Made by a program: the position numbers and the translations under genes
The notes under the pieces: generated by a model
Told to the model about the DNA's origin: nothing
The model's database searches: none
What the model saw: the letters and a program-made list of their open reading frames with translations, nothing else
Shown: in pieces, positions 17,368 to 25,065 of the stretch
Layout of the letters: each line of letters begins with the position of its first letter
Numbering within the stretch: position 1 is the first letter of the stretch
Assembly: GCF_013386585.1 (NCBI RefSeq)
Contig: NZ_JACARO010000035.1
Coordinates: 1 to 39,644, forward strand
Direction of reading: 5' to 3'
DNA: 39,644 nucleotides
From: Pseudomonas sp. P7548
GTDB lineage: Bacteria; Pseudomonadota; Gammaproteobacteria; Pseudomonadales; Pseudomonadaceae

Positions 17368-18378
17368 TCAGCCGATCAACTGCGCTTCACGCAGCGCGGT
17401 AACTGCCGCCAACCAACGCGGATCCTGCTTGTAGTCCGTCGACGCCATCGCCTGGCCGCGCATCCGCGCGATTCGAGCCGATGGCTTGACCTTCATACGC
17501 TGGGCGGCGGTCAACGCCAGTTCTGCAGCCGCACGATCATTACACACCAACCCCATATCACAACCCGCCGTCAACGCTGCCTCAATCCGGCTGGCCGCAT
17601 CACCGACCACATGCGCCCCCGCCATCGACAGGTCATCACTGAAAATCACCCCGTCGAACTGCAATTCACCACGCAGGATGTCCTGCAGCCAGCGGCGCGA
17701 GAAGCCTGCCGGTTGCGCATCAACCTGCGGATAGATCACATGCGCCGGCATCACTGCCGCCAACTGCTGGCTCAGGCGTGCGAAAGGCACCAGGTCATTC
17801 GCACGAATCTCTTCCAGGCTGCGCTCGTCATTGGGAATGGCCACGTGGGAATCGGCCTCGGCCCAGCCATGTCCTGGGAAATGCTTGCCGGTGGCGGCCA
17901 TGCCGGCGCTGTTCATGCCACGAATGAACGCGCCAGCCAACAGCGCTGCGCGTTCCGGGTCGCCTTCGAAGGAACGGGTGCCCACCACCGCGCTACGCTG
18001 GTAATCCAGGTCAAGCACGGGGGCGAAGCTCAGGTCCAGGCCCACGGCCAGCACTTCGGTCGCCATGATCCAGCCACACTGCTCAGCCAGGTATTCAGCG
18101 TTGGGGTTATCCGCCAGCGCACGCATGGCCGGCAAGCGCACGAAGCCCTGGCGCAGACGCTGCACGCGGCCGCCTTCCTGGTCGACGGCCAACAGCAGGT
18201 CCGGGCGCACCGCACGAATGGCCGCGCTCAGTTCCCGCACCTGGCGTGGATGCTCGATATTGCGTGCAAAAATGATCAGCCCGCCCACTTCCGGCTGGCG
18301 CAACAGGTGGCGATCCTCGGACGTCAGCCAGGTGCCGGCAACGTCGACCATCAATGAACCTTGCAGGGCAGCAGTCAT
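17368..18378 (-). CDS. nagZ: Beta-N-acetylglucosaminidase NagZ
   Basis: This cytoplasmic GH3 enzyme removes GlcNAc from anhydro-muropeptides during peptidoglycan recycling; its product is the signal for AmpC induction through AmpR. The 336-residue length is normal. Motifs seen are LLLAVDQEGGRVQRL near 62-76, the mobile-loop KHFPGHG with the later DSH (the Asp-His dyad typical of NagZ), and FSDDLSM carrying the catalytic Asp. The start at 18378 has AAGGAAGG just upstream. It is 154 bases downstream of psrA on the same strand, and that gap contains a large hairpin at 18402-18461. A role in beta-lactam resistance is family knowledge; no ampR or ampC lies in the window. Confidence 0.96.
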   Translation of the reverse strand: MTAALQGSLMVDVAGTWLTSEDRHLLRQPEVGGLIIFARNIEHPRQVRELSAAIRAVRPDLLLAVDQEGGRVQRLRQGFVRLPAMRALADNPNAEYLAEQCGWIMATEVLAVGLDLSFAPVLDLDYQRSAVVGTRSFEGDPERAALLAGAFIRGMNSAGMAATGKHFPGHGWAEADSHVAIPNDERSLEEIRANDLVPFARLSQQLAAVMPAHVIYPQVDAQPAGFSRRWLQDILRGELQFDGVIFSDDLSMAGAHVVGDAASRIEAALTAGCDMGLVCNDRAAAELALTAAQRMKVKPSARIARMRGQAMASTDYKQDPRWLAAVTALREAQLIG

Positions 18379-18401
18379 AAACCTTCCTTAAATAACGCAC
18401 A

Positions 18402-18461
18402 CAACCCGTTGCCCTCACTTGGCGCCATTATCAATGGGGGCTCGGTGAGAACAACGGGTTG
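18402..18461 (-). promoter_or_regulatory. 60-base imperfect hairpin in the nagZ leader
   Basis: Outer arms 18402-18411 (CAACCCGTTG) and 18452-18461 (CAACGGGTTG) pair over 10 bp. After a 2x2 internal loop, CTCAC (18414-18418) pairs with GTGAG (18445-18449), and after a further internal loop CCATT (18425-18429) pairs with AATGG (18433-18437). The whole structure ends 23 bases upstream of the nagZ start. No U-tract follows on the minus strand, so it is not a standard terminator. It could be a processing site, RNA stabiliser or leader regulator. Confidence 0.6.
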
Positions 18462-18532
18462 CGAGTAAATAGCTGAATTCGGCATGGGCGGCTAGCTTAG
18501 CGGATGCAAGCGGCCGCGCACACCCGGGTCGA

Positions 18533-19240
18533 TCACGCCTTGGCGACAGCCGGTGTCGATTTGCTGCGCGGGCGCAACTGGGCGGCGGCCATGGCCGGAT
18601 CGGTGACGCCGGTTTCGGCACGCATCCCGGCGGCGAGAAACGGCACCATCAGGCGCATGACCTGCTCAATGGAGGTGTTGACGCCGAAATCGGTCTCGGC
18701 AATTGCACGCAGCGCCTTGATCCCGGACATGCTGAAAGCTGCGGCGCCGAGCATGAAGTGCACACGCCAGAACAGCTCAATCGGAGGAATACGCGGCGCG
18801 GCTTCGTTGACCAGCAGCATATAACGGCGGAAAACCTTGCCGTACATATCTTCCAGGTAACGGCGCAAGTGCCCCTGGCTCTGGCTGAACGCCAGGCCCA
18901 ACAGGCGCATGAAGATCGACAGGTCGTTACCGCTGCGCGGCTGGACCACCAAGGCTTGTTCGACCAGCATTTCCAGCAGGTCTTCCAGGCTTGGCTTGTT
19001 GTCGGGCTTGGTCTGGCGACGCTCCAGCTCACGGTCGAGGCTGGCGCAGAACGGCCCCAGGAAGCGCGAGAACACCGCCTGGATCAGGGCCTTTTTCGAG
19101 CCGAAATGGTAGTTCACTGCGGCGAGGTTGACCCCGGCCTTGCTGGTGATCAGCCGCAATGAAGTTTCAGCAAATCCTTTTTCCGCGAACAATTGCTCGG
19201 CAGCATCGAGAATGCGTTCAACGGTTTCCGACTGGGCCAT
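18533..19240 (-). CDS. psrA: TetR-family fatty-acid-responsive regulator PsrA
   Basis: PsrA represses itself and the fadBA beta-oxidation operon, is released by long-chain fatty acids, and activates rpoS in Pseudomonas. The 235-residue protein has an N-terminal TetR helix-turn-helix (AEQLFAEKGFAETSLRLITS, then GVNLAAVNYHFGSKKAL, roughly residues 12-52) and an all-helical ligand domain with LFWRVHFMLGAAAFSMSGIKAL near 165-185. The start MAQSETVERILDAAEQ at 19240 has GGAG at a good distance; a start at 19258 would fall in the operator. It is divergent from lexA. Its promoter (19271-19299) is covered by two consensus-type PsrA palindromes, which agrees with autorepression and supports this name over a generic TetR label. 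Confidence 0.93.
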   Translation of the reverse strand: MAQSETVERILDAAEQLFAEKGFAETSLRLITSKAGVNLAAVNYHFGSKKALIQAVFSRFLGPFCASLDRELERRQTKPDNKPSLEDLLEMLVEQALVVQPRSGNDLSIFMRLLGLAFSQSQGHLRRYLEDMYGKVFRRYMLLVNEAAPRIPPIELFWRVHFMLGAAAFSMSGIKALRAIAETDFGVNTSIEQVMRLMVPFLAAGMRAETGVTDPAMAAAQLRPRSKSTPAVAKA

Positions 19241-19255
19241 GGCTACTCCGCCTGA

Positions 19256-19282
19256 CAAACACTTGTTTGAAACATACGTTTC
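19256..19282. promoter_or_regulatory. Two abutting PsrA operators
   Basis: CAAAC-N4-GTTTG spans 19256-19269 and GAAAC-N4-GTTTC spans 19269-19282, sharing one base. Both fit the PsrA consensus [C/G]AAAC-N2-4-GTTT[G/C] from Pseudomonas studies. They overlap the -10 region and the start side of the psrA promoter, an arrangement expected for autorepression. Confidence 0.88.
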
Positions 19283-19299
19283 AGGTTGTGTCTTGTCAA
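19271..19299 (-). promoter_or_regulatory. Sigma-70 promoter of psrA
   Basis: On the minus strand, TTGACA (19294-19299) is followed by 17 bases and TATGTT (19271-19276). The -10 lies inside the second PsrA palindrome. The spacing and -35 are ideal. Confidence 0.8.
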
Positions 19300-19441
19300 C
19301 CCTGAGGGTCCGTTTTCCGGCCGGGCAGTCATCTATTTCATCACTATTTAATCACATCCGCCGAGGTCTGTAGGCAGCGCTATCCCTGCCTTGCAGGAAG
19401 GGTGACGAATGACCGTCCAGCGGAGTGGCCGAAAAGGATGA

Positions 19442-19469
19442 TTGCCAAGTGCAGTCCACTGTATATAAT
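19442..19469 (+). promoter_or_regulatory. Sigma-70 promoter of lexA-sulA
   Basis: TTGCCA (19442-19447) and a perfect TATAAT (19464-19469) are 16 bases apart. The -10 overlaps the first SOS box, so LexA binding would block polymerase. The start codon follows at 19504. Confidence 0.82.
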
Positions 19470-19493
19470 CCCAGTCACTGTATAAAAAGACAG
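19459..19493. promoter_or_regulatory. Two LexA SOS boxes
   Basis: CTG-N10-CAG occurs at 19459-19474 (CTGTATATAATCCCAG) and at 19478-19493 (CTGTATAAAAAGACAG), with 3 bases between. Both fit the gammaproteobacterial LexA consensus, with conserved CTGTATA left halves. The second ends 10 bases before the lexA start, giving tight autoregulation of the lexA-sulA unit. Confidence 0.93.
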
Positions 19494-19503
19494 AGCGATC
19501 AAC

Positions 19504-20112
19504 ATGCTAAAACTGACGCCACGCCAAGCTGAGATTCTGGCTTTTATCAAGCGCTGCCTCGATGACAACGGCTACCCGCCGACACGAGCGGAAATTGCGC
19601 TGGAACTGGGGTTCAAGTCCCCCAACGCCGCCGAGGAACACCTCAAGGCCCTCGCCCGCAAAGGCGCGATCGAAATGACTCCGGGGGCTTCACGCGGTAT
19701 CCGCATCCCTGGCTTCGAAGCCAAGGCCGACGAATCGACACTGCCGATCATCGGTCGCGTCGCAGCCGGTGCGCCGATCCTGGCGCAACAGCACGTCGAA
19801 GAGTCATGCAACATCAACCCGACCTTCTTCCATCCTCGCGCCGACTACCTGTTGCGGGTCCATGGCATGAGCATGAAGGACGTGGGCATTTTCGATGGCG
19901 ACCTCCTGGCCGTCCATACCACCCGCGAAGCCCGCAATGGCCAGATCGTTGTCGCCCGTATCGGCGATGAAGTCACCGTCAAACGCTTCAAGCGTGAAGG
20001 CAGCAAGGTCTGGCTGTTGGCCGAGAACCCTGAGTTCGCCCCGATTGAAGTGAACCTGAAAGATCAGGACCTGGTGATCGAAGGCTTGAGCGTCGGCGTT
20101 ATTCGCCGCTAA
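19504..20112 (+). CDS. lexA: SOS repressor LexA
   Basis: LexA represses SOS genes until RecA filaments stimulate its self-cleavage. The 202-residue protein has an N-terminal winged helix ([19 protein letters not shown] through [26 protein letters not shown]), the cleavage site Ala88-Gly89 in RVAAGAP, the catalytic Ser123 (HGMSMKD) and Lys160 (EVTVKRF). All key residues are present. The two SOS boxes upstream show autorepression. The stop codon TAA at 20110-20112 runs directly into the sulA ribosome site (AAAGGAGG), so the two genes form one transcription and translation unit. Confidence 0.97.
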   Translation: MLKLTPRQAEILAFIKRCLDDNGYPPTRAEIALELGFKSPNAAEEHLKALARKGAIEMTPGASRGIRIPGFEAKADESTLPIIGRVAAGAPILAQQHVEESCNINPTFFHPRADYLLRVHGMSMKDVGIFDGDLLAVHTTREARNGQIVVARIGDEVTVKRFKREGSKVWLLAENPEFAPIEVNLKDQDLVIEGLSVGVIRR

Positions 20113-20122
20113 AGGAGGCACC

Positions 20123-20596
20123 ATGCAGCTCGTCCATACCCCACAACACACACAACTGTCGCTGTTCGAGGCCTTCATGGCCCAACCCCTTGCGCCCATC
20201 CTCAAGGAAACGGTCGAAGCGCCCTGGAGCGCCGAGCCTGAGGCGTTCAGTGAACTGTCGTTGCGCGGTACGGCCGGGAGCTGCCTGAGCCTGCTGGCGC
20301 CGGTCCTGCGTGAATTGAGCGAAGAGCAGGATGCGCGCTGGCTGACACTGATCGCCCCACCGGCCAGCCTGACCCAGGCCTGGTTGCGGGACGCGGGCCT
20401 CAATCGTGAGCGTATCCTGCTGCTGCAACCCCGCGGCACGCAGAGCGCTCAACAATTGACGTGCGAAGCCTTGCGCCTTGGGCGCAGCCACACGGTGGTG
20501 AGTTGGTTGAACCCATTGAATGCGACAGCCAAGCAACAGCTGATCAGCGCTGCACGCATGGGTGATGCGCAGAGCTTGAATATTCGATTGGGGTAA
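20123..20596 (+). CDS. sulA: SOS cell-division inhibitor SulA
   Basis: SulA blocks FtsZ polymerisation during DNA damage. The 157-residue protein shows the SulA/RecA-like core: SELSLRGTAGSCLSLLAPVLREL, then RWLTLIAPPASLTQAWLRDAGLNRERILLLQP, and the C-terminal GRSHTVVSWLNPLNATAKQQLISAARMGDAQSLNIRLG. The WLTLIAPP and VVSWL segments are characteristic. It starts 10 bases after lexA with an excellent AAAGGAGG site, and has no SOS box of its own, so it should be induced with lexA. Unlike the enterobacterial gene, which lies near ompA, this linkage with lexA is usual for Pseudomonas. No terminator is seen after it; repeats follow at 20639. Confidence 0.93.
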   Translation: MQLVHTPQHTQLSLFEAFMAQPLAPILKETVEAPWSAEPEAFSELSLRGTAGSCLSLLAPVLRELSEEQDARWLTLIAPPASLTQAWLRDAGLNRERILLLQPRGTQSAQQLTCEALRLGRSHTVVSWLNPLNATAKQQLISAARMGDAQSLNIRLG

Positions 20597-20638
20597 ACGG
20601 GGGCGCTGGCGGGCTATTTATCGGGCCTGCCTCGCCCA

Positions 20639-20728
20639 GGATGCTGTATGCCTCACACCGGACTGCTTTATACCTCACCGGGTGCTGTATGCCTCACCGG
20701 ACGCTATATGCCTAGCCGAGTGCTGTAG
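20639..20728 (+). repeat. Degenerate 19-21-base tandem repeat
   Basis: Four full imperfect units and one partial unit are visible: 20639-20659, 20660-20679, 20680-20698, 20699-20717 and 20718-20728. The shared core is approximately GG-TGCTGTATGCCTCACC. Units differ by 2-5 bases and small length changes. The last partial unit (TGCTGTAG) runs into the left arm of the inverted repeat at 20725. There are no spacers, so this is not a CRISPR. No other copies are seen in the window. Confidence 0.8.
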
Positions 20729-20860
20729 TGAGCGGGCTTGCCCCGCGCTGGGCTGGGCTGCGCAGCGGCCCCAAACCAGGCACCGCATAATTTCTGATAG
20801 ATCGCGTTAATCAATTTGGGGCCGCTGCGCAGCCCAGCGCGGGCCGAGCCCGCCCACCAC
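20725..20860. repeat. Large GC-rich inverted repeat between sulA and its convergent neighbour
   Basis: The left arm 20725-20775 and right arm 20815-20860 match in inverted orientation over about 46 bases. The 18-base inner part (CTGCGCAGCGGCCCCAAA) is perfect. The left arm has an extra GGCTG, a slippage-type duplication (GGCTGGGCTG). The 39-base spacer is AT-rich. It is a REP-type doublet of a different family from those at 7017 and 21235, and it ends 11 bases before the next gene's stop codon. Confidence 0.85.
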
Positions 20861-20871
20861 AACCCGCGTAC

Positions 20872-21105
20872 TTAGTGCAGAACCCGCGGCCCCTCTTCTT
20901 TCTCCGGCTCGCCTTCAGCCAAACGACCGGCCATCTGCACACCCACGCTCAACATGGCTTTCGCCACTTCCACGTGCTGGCCTTGCAGGAACGCTTTGGC
21001 GTCCTCGGAAAAATCCAGAATAACCAGAGAACCCTCGTCCTCTGCCCGGCGCAGCTCGATTCGGCCGTCAGGCAACTCAACAATTTCCAGAAAGGACGTC
21101 GGCAT
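20872..21105 (-). CDS. Small conserved protein of unknown function (77 aa)
   Basis: The protein begins MPTSFLEIVELPDGRIELRRAEDEGSLVILDFSEDAKAFLQ and continues with a helical HVEVAKAMLSVGVQMAGRLAEGE and an acidic tail. It is soluble, with no signal or membrane segment. I recognise it as a conserved Pseudomonas protein found between sulA and topA, without known function. I chose the ATG at 21105, with GGAGAA about 10 bases upstream; the frame is open to 21147, so a longer N-terminus (MTDIIPAFRGEQTF) is possible. It is convergent with sulA and probably follows the 173-residue gene in the same direction, separated by a REP pair. Confidence 0.8.
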   Translation of the reverse strand: MPTSFLEIVELPDGRIELRRAEDEGSLVILDFSEDAKAFLQGQHVEVAKAMLSVGVQMAGRLAEGEPEKEEGPRVLH

Positions 21106-21234
21106 AAAAGTCTGTTCTCCACGAAAGGCCGGGATTATATCAGTCATCCACCCGGCCCCGCTGAGGATCTGAAGAGGTTTCTTTACAGCTTGATGAACGG
21201 TCCTACCCGCCGACCGACACCTACCACAACCCCC

Positions 21235-21300
21235 TGCAGGAGCCGGCTTGCCGGCGATGGCGATGCCAAGACCGTCATCGCCGGCAAGCCGGCTCCTACA
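21235..21300. repeat. REP-type inverted pair (family B)
   Basis: The arms at about 21235-21260 and 21276-21300 are inverted copies built on GGAGCCGGCTTGCCGGCGATG, with a spacer of about 15 bases. The unit differs from family A in its centre (CCGG for TGCC) and leading bases (TGCAGGAG or TGTAGGAG). The same family recurs at 36465-36530 and 39302-39369. It lies between two minus-strand genes, right after the stop at 21307. Confidence 0.9.
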
Positions 21301-21306
21301 AAGCCA

Positions 21307-21828
21307 TCAGCATTCGTTCAAGCCTTCGCGAAAGCGCAGCGCCATCTTTTTCAATTCCTGACGCCAGCTCTCCAGCTCTTCCCGGCTCAATGGCTTGGGC
21401 TCTTCCTCTTCCACCGCAACCGCGACGATCAACGGTTGCGTCACGTCGCCCTTCGGCACATGAGGAATACGCGGCGGCTGGAACATATCCGCGTGAGCCT
21501 TGAGCAAACGCGCGACCCAGCTGTCAGGGCTTTGAGCCATTTCCACCAATTCGGCCAGTTCAGGAATCGCCATCGTGTCCAGCACTTCGCGATTCATGAT
21601 CATTTCTGCACGGGGCGAACCGGCCTGTGGCAAGCGGTAGAACCCGGCGATTTCATGGCACAGGCCCAGTAAGGCGCCGTACAGGTGGAACAAGGCCGCT
21701 TCACGTCCCGCCTGGACCAGCGCGATGGCGTTCATCTCCTTACCTTCCTCGGCACGGCCAAGGGCTTCCAGGGACAAACCCGCGAAGTAAATTTTCTGAT
21801 TGGTACGGGTATAGAGTTCGTTGGCCAT
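21307..21828 (-). CDS. Conserved Pseudomonas protein, DUF6586-like (173 aa)
   Basis: The soluble protein starts MANELYTRTNQKIYFAGLSLEALGRAEEGKEMNAIALVQAG. It is mostly helical (REAALFHLYGALLGLCHEIAGFYRL) and ends with an acidic linker (VAVEEEEPKPLSREELESW) and a C-terminal helix with EELESWRQELKKMALRFREG. I associate it with an uncharacterised family seen next to topA in Pseudomonas; no function is known. The start at 21828 was chosen because the 49 residues upstream in the open frame are translated REP sequence (21882-21975) and low-quality. It shares direction with topA, 217 bases downstream of it, but the topA terminator at 22000 separates the two. Confidence 0.8.
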   Translation of the reverse strand: MANELYTRTNQKIYFAGLSLEALGRAEEGKEMNAIALVQAGREAALFHLYGALLGLCHEIAGFYRLPQAGSPRAEMIMNREVLDTMAIPELAELVEMAQSPDSWVARLLKAHADMFQPPRIPHVPKGDVTQPLIVAVAVEEEEPKPLSREELESWRQELKKMALRFREGLNEC

Positions 21829-21881
21829 GACGGCAATCTCCACAACGAATAGGCGTGATGCTGGCTTAGGGGCAAGCTTGC

Positions 21882-21977
21882 TGTGGCGAGGGAGCTTGCT
21901 CCCGTTCGACTGCGCAGCAGTCGCGTGCTTTCTTGGGAGAGCCTCGCCCCCAGCGCAAGCAAGCTTGCTCGCCACAA
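21882..21977. repeat. REP-type inverted pair (third family)
   Basis: The left unit begins TGTGGCGAGGGAGCTTGCTCCC at 21882. The right unit, an inverted GTGGCGAGCAAGCTTGC, ends at about 21977. Between them are GGGAGAGCCTCGCCCCCAGC and other GC-rich partly self-complementary segments. The arms are only partly matched (GGGAG against GCAAG). It lies between the topA terminator and the start of the next minus-strand gene, within that gene's leader. Confidence 0.7.
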
Positions 21978-21999
21978 TAAGCTCACTCCTGCAACAAGA

Positions 22000-22025
22000 A
22001 AAGGCCGCCTATGCAGGCGGCCTTT
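22000..22025 (-). terminator. Intrinsic terminator of topA
   Basis: Arms 22000-22010 (AAAGGCCGCCT) and 22015-22025 (AGGCGGCCTTT) form a perfect 11-bp stem with a 4-base loop. On the minus strand it is followed by TTCTTGTTG, a modest U-rich tail. It lies 21 bases after the topA stop codon. Confidence 0.88.
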
Positions 22026-22045
22026 GTATTTCGCAGACTAGTCGA

Positions 22046-24667
22046 TCAAGCGCCCTGGCGCTTGTCCTCGACCTTCCACTTGCCGCCGTCGTAGAACGCT
22101 TTCCAGCCGGTAGGCTTGCCGTCCACTTCGGTCTGCACGTATTGCTCCTTGGTCTTGCGGCTGTAGCGGATCACCGCCGGACGACCATCGGGGTCCTTCT
22201 TCGGCGCTTCGCACAGGAAGTGGTACTTCGGATCGATCTCATCCTTGTGCGGCACGATCTCCAGCACCAGCGGCGCACGGGTCTCGCGGTTTTTCGGGAA
22301 CTGGCTGGCAGCCAGGAACAGCCCCGAAGCACCGTCGCGCAGGATGTAGGTGTCGTTGACCTTCTCGCACTTGAGCTCAGGCATCTTCACCGGGTCCATC
22401 TTCGGCGGCGCCGCATCACCGCTTTTGAGCAACTTGCGGGTGTTCTTGCACGTCGGGTTAGTGCAACCGAAGAACTTGCCGAAACGGCCAGTCTTGAGCT
22501 GCATCTCGCTGCCGCACTTGTCGCACTCCAGGCTTGGGCCTTCATAGCCCTTGATGCGGTAGGTGCCCTCTTCGATCTCGTAGCCGTTGCAGTCCGGGTT
22601 GTTACCGCAGATGTGCAGCTTGTGCTTCTCATCCAGCAGGTAGGCGTCCATCGCCGTGCTGCAGATCGGGCAACGGTGCTTGCCACGTAGTACCAGCGAC
22701 TCGGATTCACCCTCATCGTCGGCGGCGATCTCATCGCCCGGCACCAGGTTCACGGTGGCCTTGCAACGCTCTTTCGGCGGCAGGCTGTAGCCCGAGCAGC
22801 CGAGGAACACGCCGGTGGAAGCGGTACGGATCTGCATCGGACGACCGCAGGTCTGGCACGGGATGTCAGTCATCACCGGCTGGTTGGCGCGCATGCCACT
22901 GTCCGGGCTTTCGGCTACTTCGAGTTTTTTCTTGAAGTCACCGTAGAACTCGTCCAGTACGTTTTTCCAGTCGCGCTCGCCCTGGGCCACGTCATCGAGG
23001 TTCTCTTCCATGCCGGCCGTGAAGCCGTAGTCCATCAGGTTGGAGAAGCTCTCGGACAGTCGCTCGGTGACGATGTCGCCCATCTTTTCCGAGTAGAAAC
23101 GACGGTTATGCAGCGCCACGTAGCCACGGTCCTGGATGGTGGAGATGATGGCCGCATAGGTCGAAGGACGACCGATACCGCGTTTTTCCATCTCTTTGAC
23201 CAGGCTGGCTTCCGAGTAACGTGCCGGTGGCTTGGTGAAGTGCTGGGACGGGTCGAGCTTGATCAGCTTCAACACATCGCCCTGGGCCATGTCCGGCAGC
23301 ACGTCGTCATCGCCAGGCTTGGCGATCTGCGGCATCACACGGGTGTAGCCGTCGAACTTGAGGATACGGCCCTTGGCACGCAGCTCGAAGTCGGAGGCCG
23401 CCACGGTAACCGTGGTGGACAGGTATTGCGCCGGCAGCATCTGGCAGGCCAGGAACTGGCGCCAGATCAGCTCGTAGAGGCGCTCGGCGTCGCGCTCCAT
23501 GCCGCTCAGCTTGGCAGGCGTGGTGTTGGCGTCGGAAGGACGAATCGCTTCGTGAGCCTCTTGTGCGCCTTCCTTGCTGCTGTAGACGTTCGGTTTCTCC
23601 GGCAGGTACTTTTTGCCGAACTCGCCTTCAATATAAGTACGCGCCATCGCGACCGCGTCCACCGACAGGTTGGTGGAGTCAGTACGCATATACGTGATGT
23701 AGCCGGCTTCGTACAAACGCTGGGCCATCATCATGGTTTTCTTCACGCCAAAGCCCAGGCGGTTACTCGCGGCCTGCTGCAGGGTGGAGGTGATGAACGG
23801 CGCCGACGGCTTGCTGCTGGTCGGTTTGTCTTCGCGCTTGACGATGCTGTAGCTGGACGCCTTGAGCTTTTCCAGCGCGGCCATGGCCTGAGCTTCGTTC
23901 AGCGGCTTGAAGGCCTCGCCTTTTTCGCGGGCCACTTCAAAGCGCACGTTGGCGCCCTTGGCGGTGCCGAGGTCAGCGTGGACTTCCCAGTATTCTTCAG
24001 GGATGAACGCACGGATTTCGCGCTCACGCTCCACCACCAGCTTCACGGCAACCGATTGCACGCGGCCGGCCGACAAACCACGGGCGATCTTGGCCCACAG
24101 CAATGGCGAGACCATGTAACCCACGACGCGGTCGAGGAAACGACGGGCCTGCTGGGCGTTGACGCGGTCAATGTCCAGCTCGCCCGGCTTGGAGAAAGCT
24201 TCCTGGATGGCTTTCTTGGTGATTTCGTTAAACACCACACGCTTGTAGCGGCTGTCATCACCGCCGATGGCTTCCCGCAGGTGCCAGGCAATGGCTTCCC
24301 CTTCGCGGTCCAAGTCCGTTGCGAGATAGATGGTGTCGGCATCCTTGGCGAGCCGGCGCAGCTCTTCGATAACCTTTTCCTTGCCCGGAAGGATCTCGTA
24401 CTTGGCTTTCCAACCATGATCCGGGTCCACACCCATGCGCGAGACCAGCTGCTTGCGCGCTTTCTCTTTAGGGGTGAGCACCGGACCTTCGCCCGCAGCG
24501 GCCTTGCCGCGCTTGGCGGCTGGCTCCTTGCTGGCGCTAGCCGAACCGCTGGTGGGCAGGTCTCGGATATGGCCGATACTCGACTTCACCACGTACTCGT
24601 TGCCCAAGTACTTGTTGATGGTCTTGGCCTTAGCCGGGGATTCCACAATGACCAGCGATTTGCCCAT
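22046..24667 (-). CDS. topA: DNA topoisomerase I
   Basis: TopA relaxes negative supercoils by single-strand cleavage. The 873-residue type IA enzyme has the Toprim domain ([18 protein letters not shown] at 4-21 and the DxDxE region [14 protein letters not shown] near 117-130), the active-site Tyr326 in [10 protein letters not shown], and a C-terminal region with three four-cysteine zinc modules (from [18 protein letters not shown] and CDKCGSEMQ), followed by a basic tail. A low-complexity insert near 40-62 ([20 protein letters not shown]) is typical of Pseudomonas. The start [10 protein letters not shown] at 24667 is the standard one. It is transcribed alone, with a strong promoter at 24728-24756 and a terminator at 22000. 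Confidence 0.97.
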   Translation of the reverse strand: MGKSLVIVESPAKAKTINKYLGNEYVVKSSIGHIRDLPTSGSASASKEPAAKRGKAAAGEGPVLTPKEKARKQLVSRMGVDPDHGWKAKYEILPGKEKVIEELRRLAKDADTIYLATDLDREGEAIAWHLREAIGGDDSRYKRVVFNEITKKAIQEAFSKPGELDIDRVNAQQARRFLDRVVGYMVSPLLWAKIARGLSAGRVQSVAVKLVVEREREIRAFIPEEYWEVHADLGTAKGANVRFEVAREKGEAFKPLNEAQAMAALEKLKASSYSIVKREDKPTSSKPSAPFITSTLQQAASNRLGFGVKKTMMMAQRLYEAGYITYMRTDSTNLSVDAVAMARTYIEGEFGKKYLPEKPNVYSSKEGAQEAHEAIRPSDANTTPAKLSGMERDAERLYELIWRQFLACQMLPAQYLSTTVTVAASDFELRAKGRILKFDGYTRVMPQIAKPGDDDVLPDMAQGDVLKLIKLDPSQHFTKPPARYSEASLVKEMEKRGIGRPSTYAAIISTIQDRGYVALHNRRFYSEKMGDIVTERLSESFSNLMDYGFTAGMEENLDDVAQGERDWKNVLDEFYGDFKKKLEVAESPDSGMRANQPVMTDIPCQTCGRPMQIRTASTGVFLGCSGYSLPPKERCKATVNLVPGDEIAADDEGESESLVLRGKHRCPICSTAMDAYLLDEKHKLHICGNNPDCNGYEIEEGTYRIKGYEGPSLECDKCGSEMQLKTGRFGKFFGCTNPTCKNTRKLLKSGDAAPPKMDPVKMPELKCEKVNDTYILRDGASGLFLAASQFPKNRETRAPLVLEIVPHKDEIDPKYHFLCEAPKKDPDGRPAVIRYSRKTKEQYVQTEVDGKPTGWKAFYDGGKWKVEDKRQGA

Positions 24668-24727
24668 GGATCGGAAAATTCCTGAATTCGAGAAGTGAAA
24701 GGCAGTTGGCGCCTGTCGCGGCAACGC

Positions 24728-24756
24728 TATATATAGTGGCAACAAGGTGAGGTCAA
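24728..24756 (-). promoter_or_regulatory. Sigma-70 promoter of topA
   Basis: On the minus strand TTGACC (24751-24756) is followed by exactly 17 bases and TATATA (24728-24733), within the palindrome CTATATATAG. It lies about 60 bases before the topA start. The position and near-consensus boxes make it a good topA promoter. TopA promoters are classically sensitive to supercoiling, which is family knowledge only. Confidence 0.8.
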
Positions 24757-24781
24757 GCGCAGCATTCTGCGCGGCCTGCCG

Positions 24782-25018
24782 TTATTGCCCTGAAAAAAGA
24801 CTGGGTTCGGCCTGGACCAAAGCAAAGCGCGGGACTTGCTCGCCGTCAACTTCGACGGTCTCCACAAACATGCTCAATGGGCGCACCCAAAAGCCGTAAT
24901 CGCCATACAGTGCTTGGTAGAACACCACTTCTTCTTCGGTCTCGGAATGCCGCGCCACACTGAAAACACGGTACTGCGGACCTTTATAATGCTGGTAGAG
25001 CCCTGGTTCGACTTTCAT
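24782..25018 (-). CDS. DUF1653 domain protein
   Basis: The 78-residue soluble protein has the compact beta-rich DUF1653 pattern: VEPGLYQHYKGPQYRVFSVARHSETEEEVVFYQALYGDYGFWVRPLSMFVETVEVDGEQVPRF, where GLYxHYKG, VVxYxxLYG and WVRPxxMF are the conserved blocks. The function is unknown. The ATG at 25018 follows a GAGGG. It lies downstream of fadA on the same strand, but the fadA terminator at 25066-25097 stands between, so its expression depends on read-through or a local promoter. The leader is unusually AT-rich, with a run of ten T on this strand (25045-25054) and an 11-base palindrome ACAAAATTTGT at 25033-25043. Confidence 0.9.
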   Translation of the reverse strand: MKVEPGLYQHYKGPQYRVFSVARHSETEEEVVFYQALYGDYGFWVRPLSMFVETVEVDGEQVPRFALVQAEPSLFSGQ

Positions 25019-25065
25019 GCTCTGGCCCTCTTACAAAATTTGTTAAAAAAAAAATACAAAACTGC

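Noticed and set aside
20639..20728. Possible CRISPR array
   Set aside because: Units are contiguous, degenerate and without spacers, and no cas gene is in the window.
21829..21975. 49-residue N-terminal extension of the DUF6586-like gene
   Set aside because: The stretch is mostly translated REP-type repeat; the ATG at 21828 begins a typical conserved sequence.
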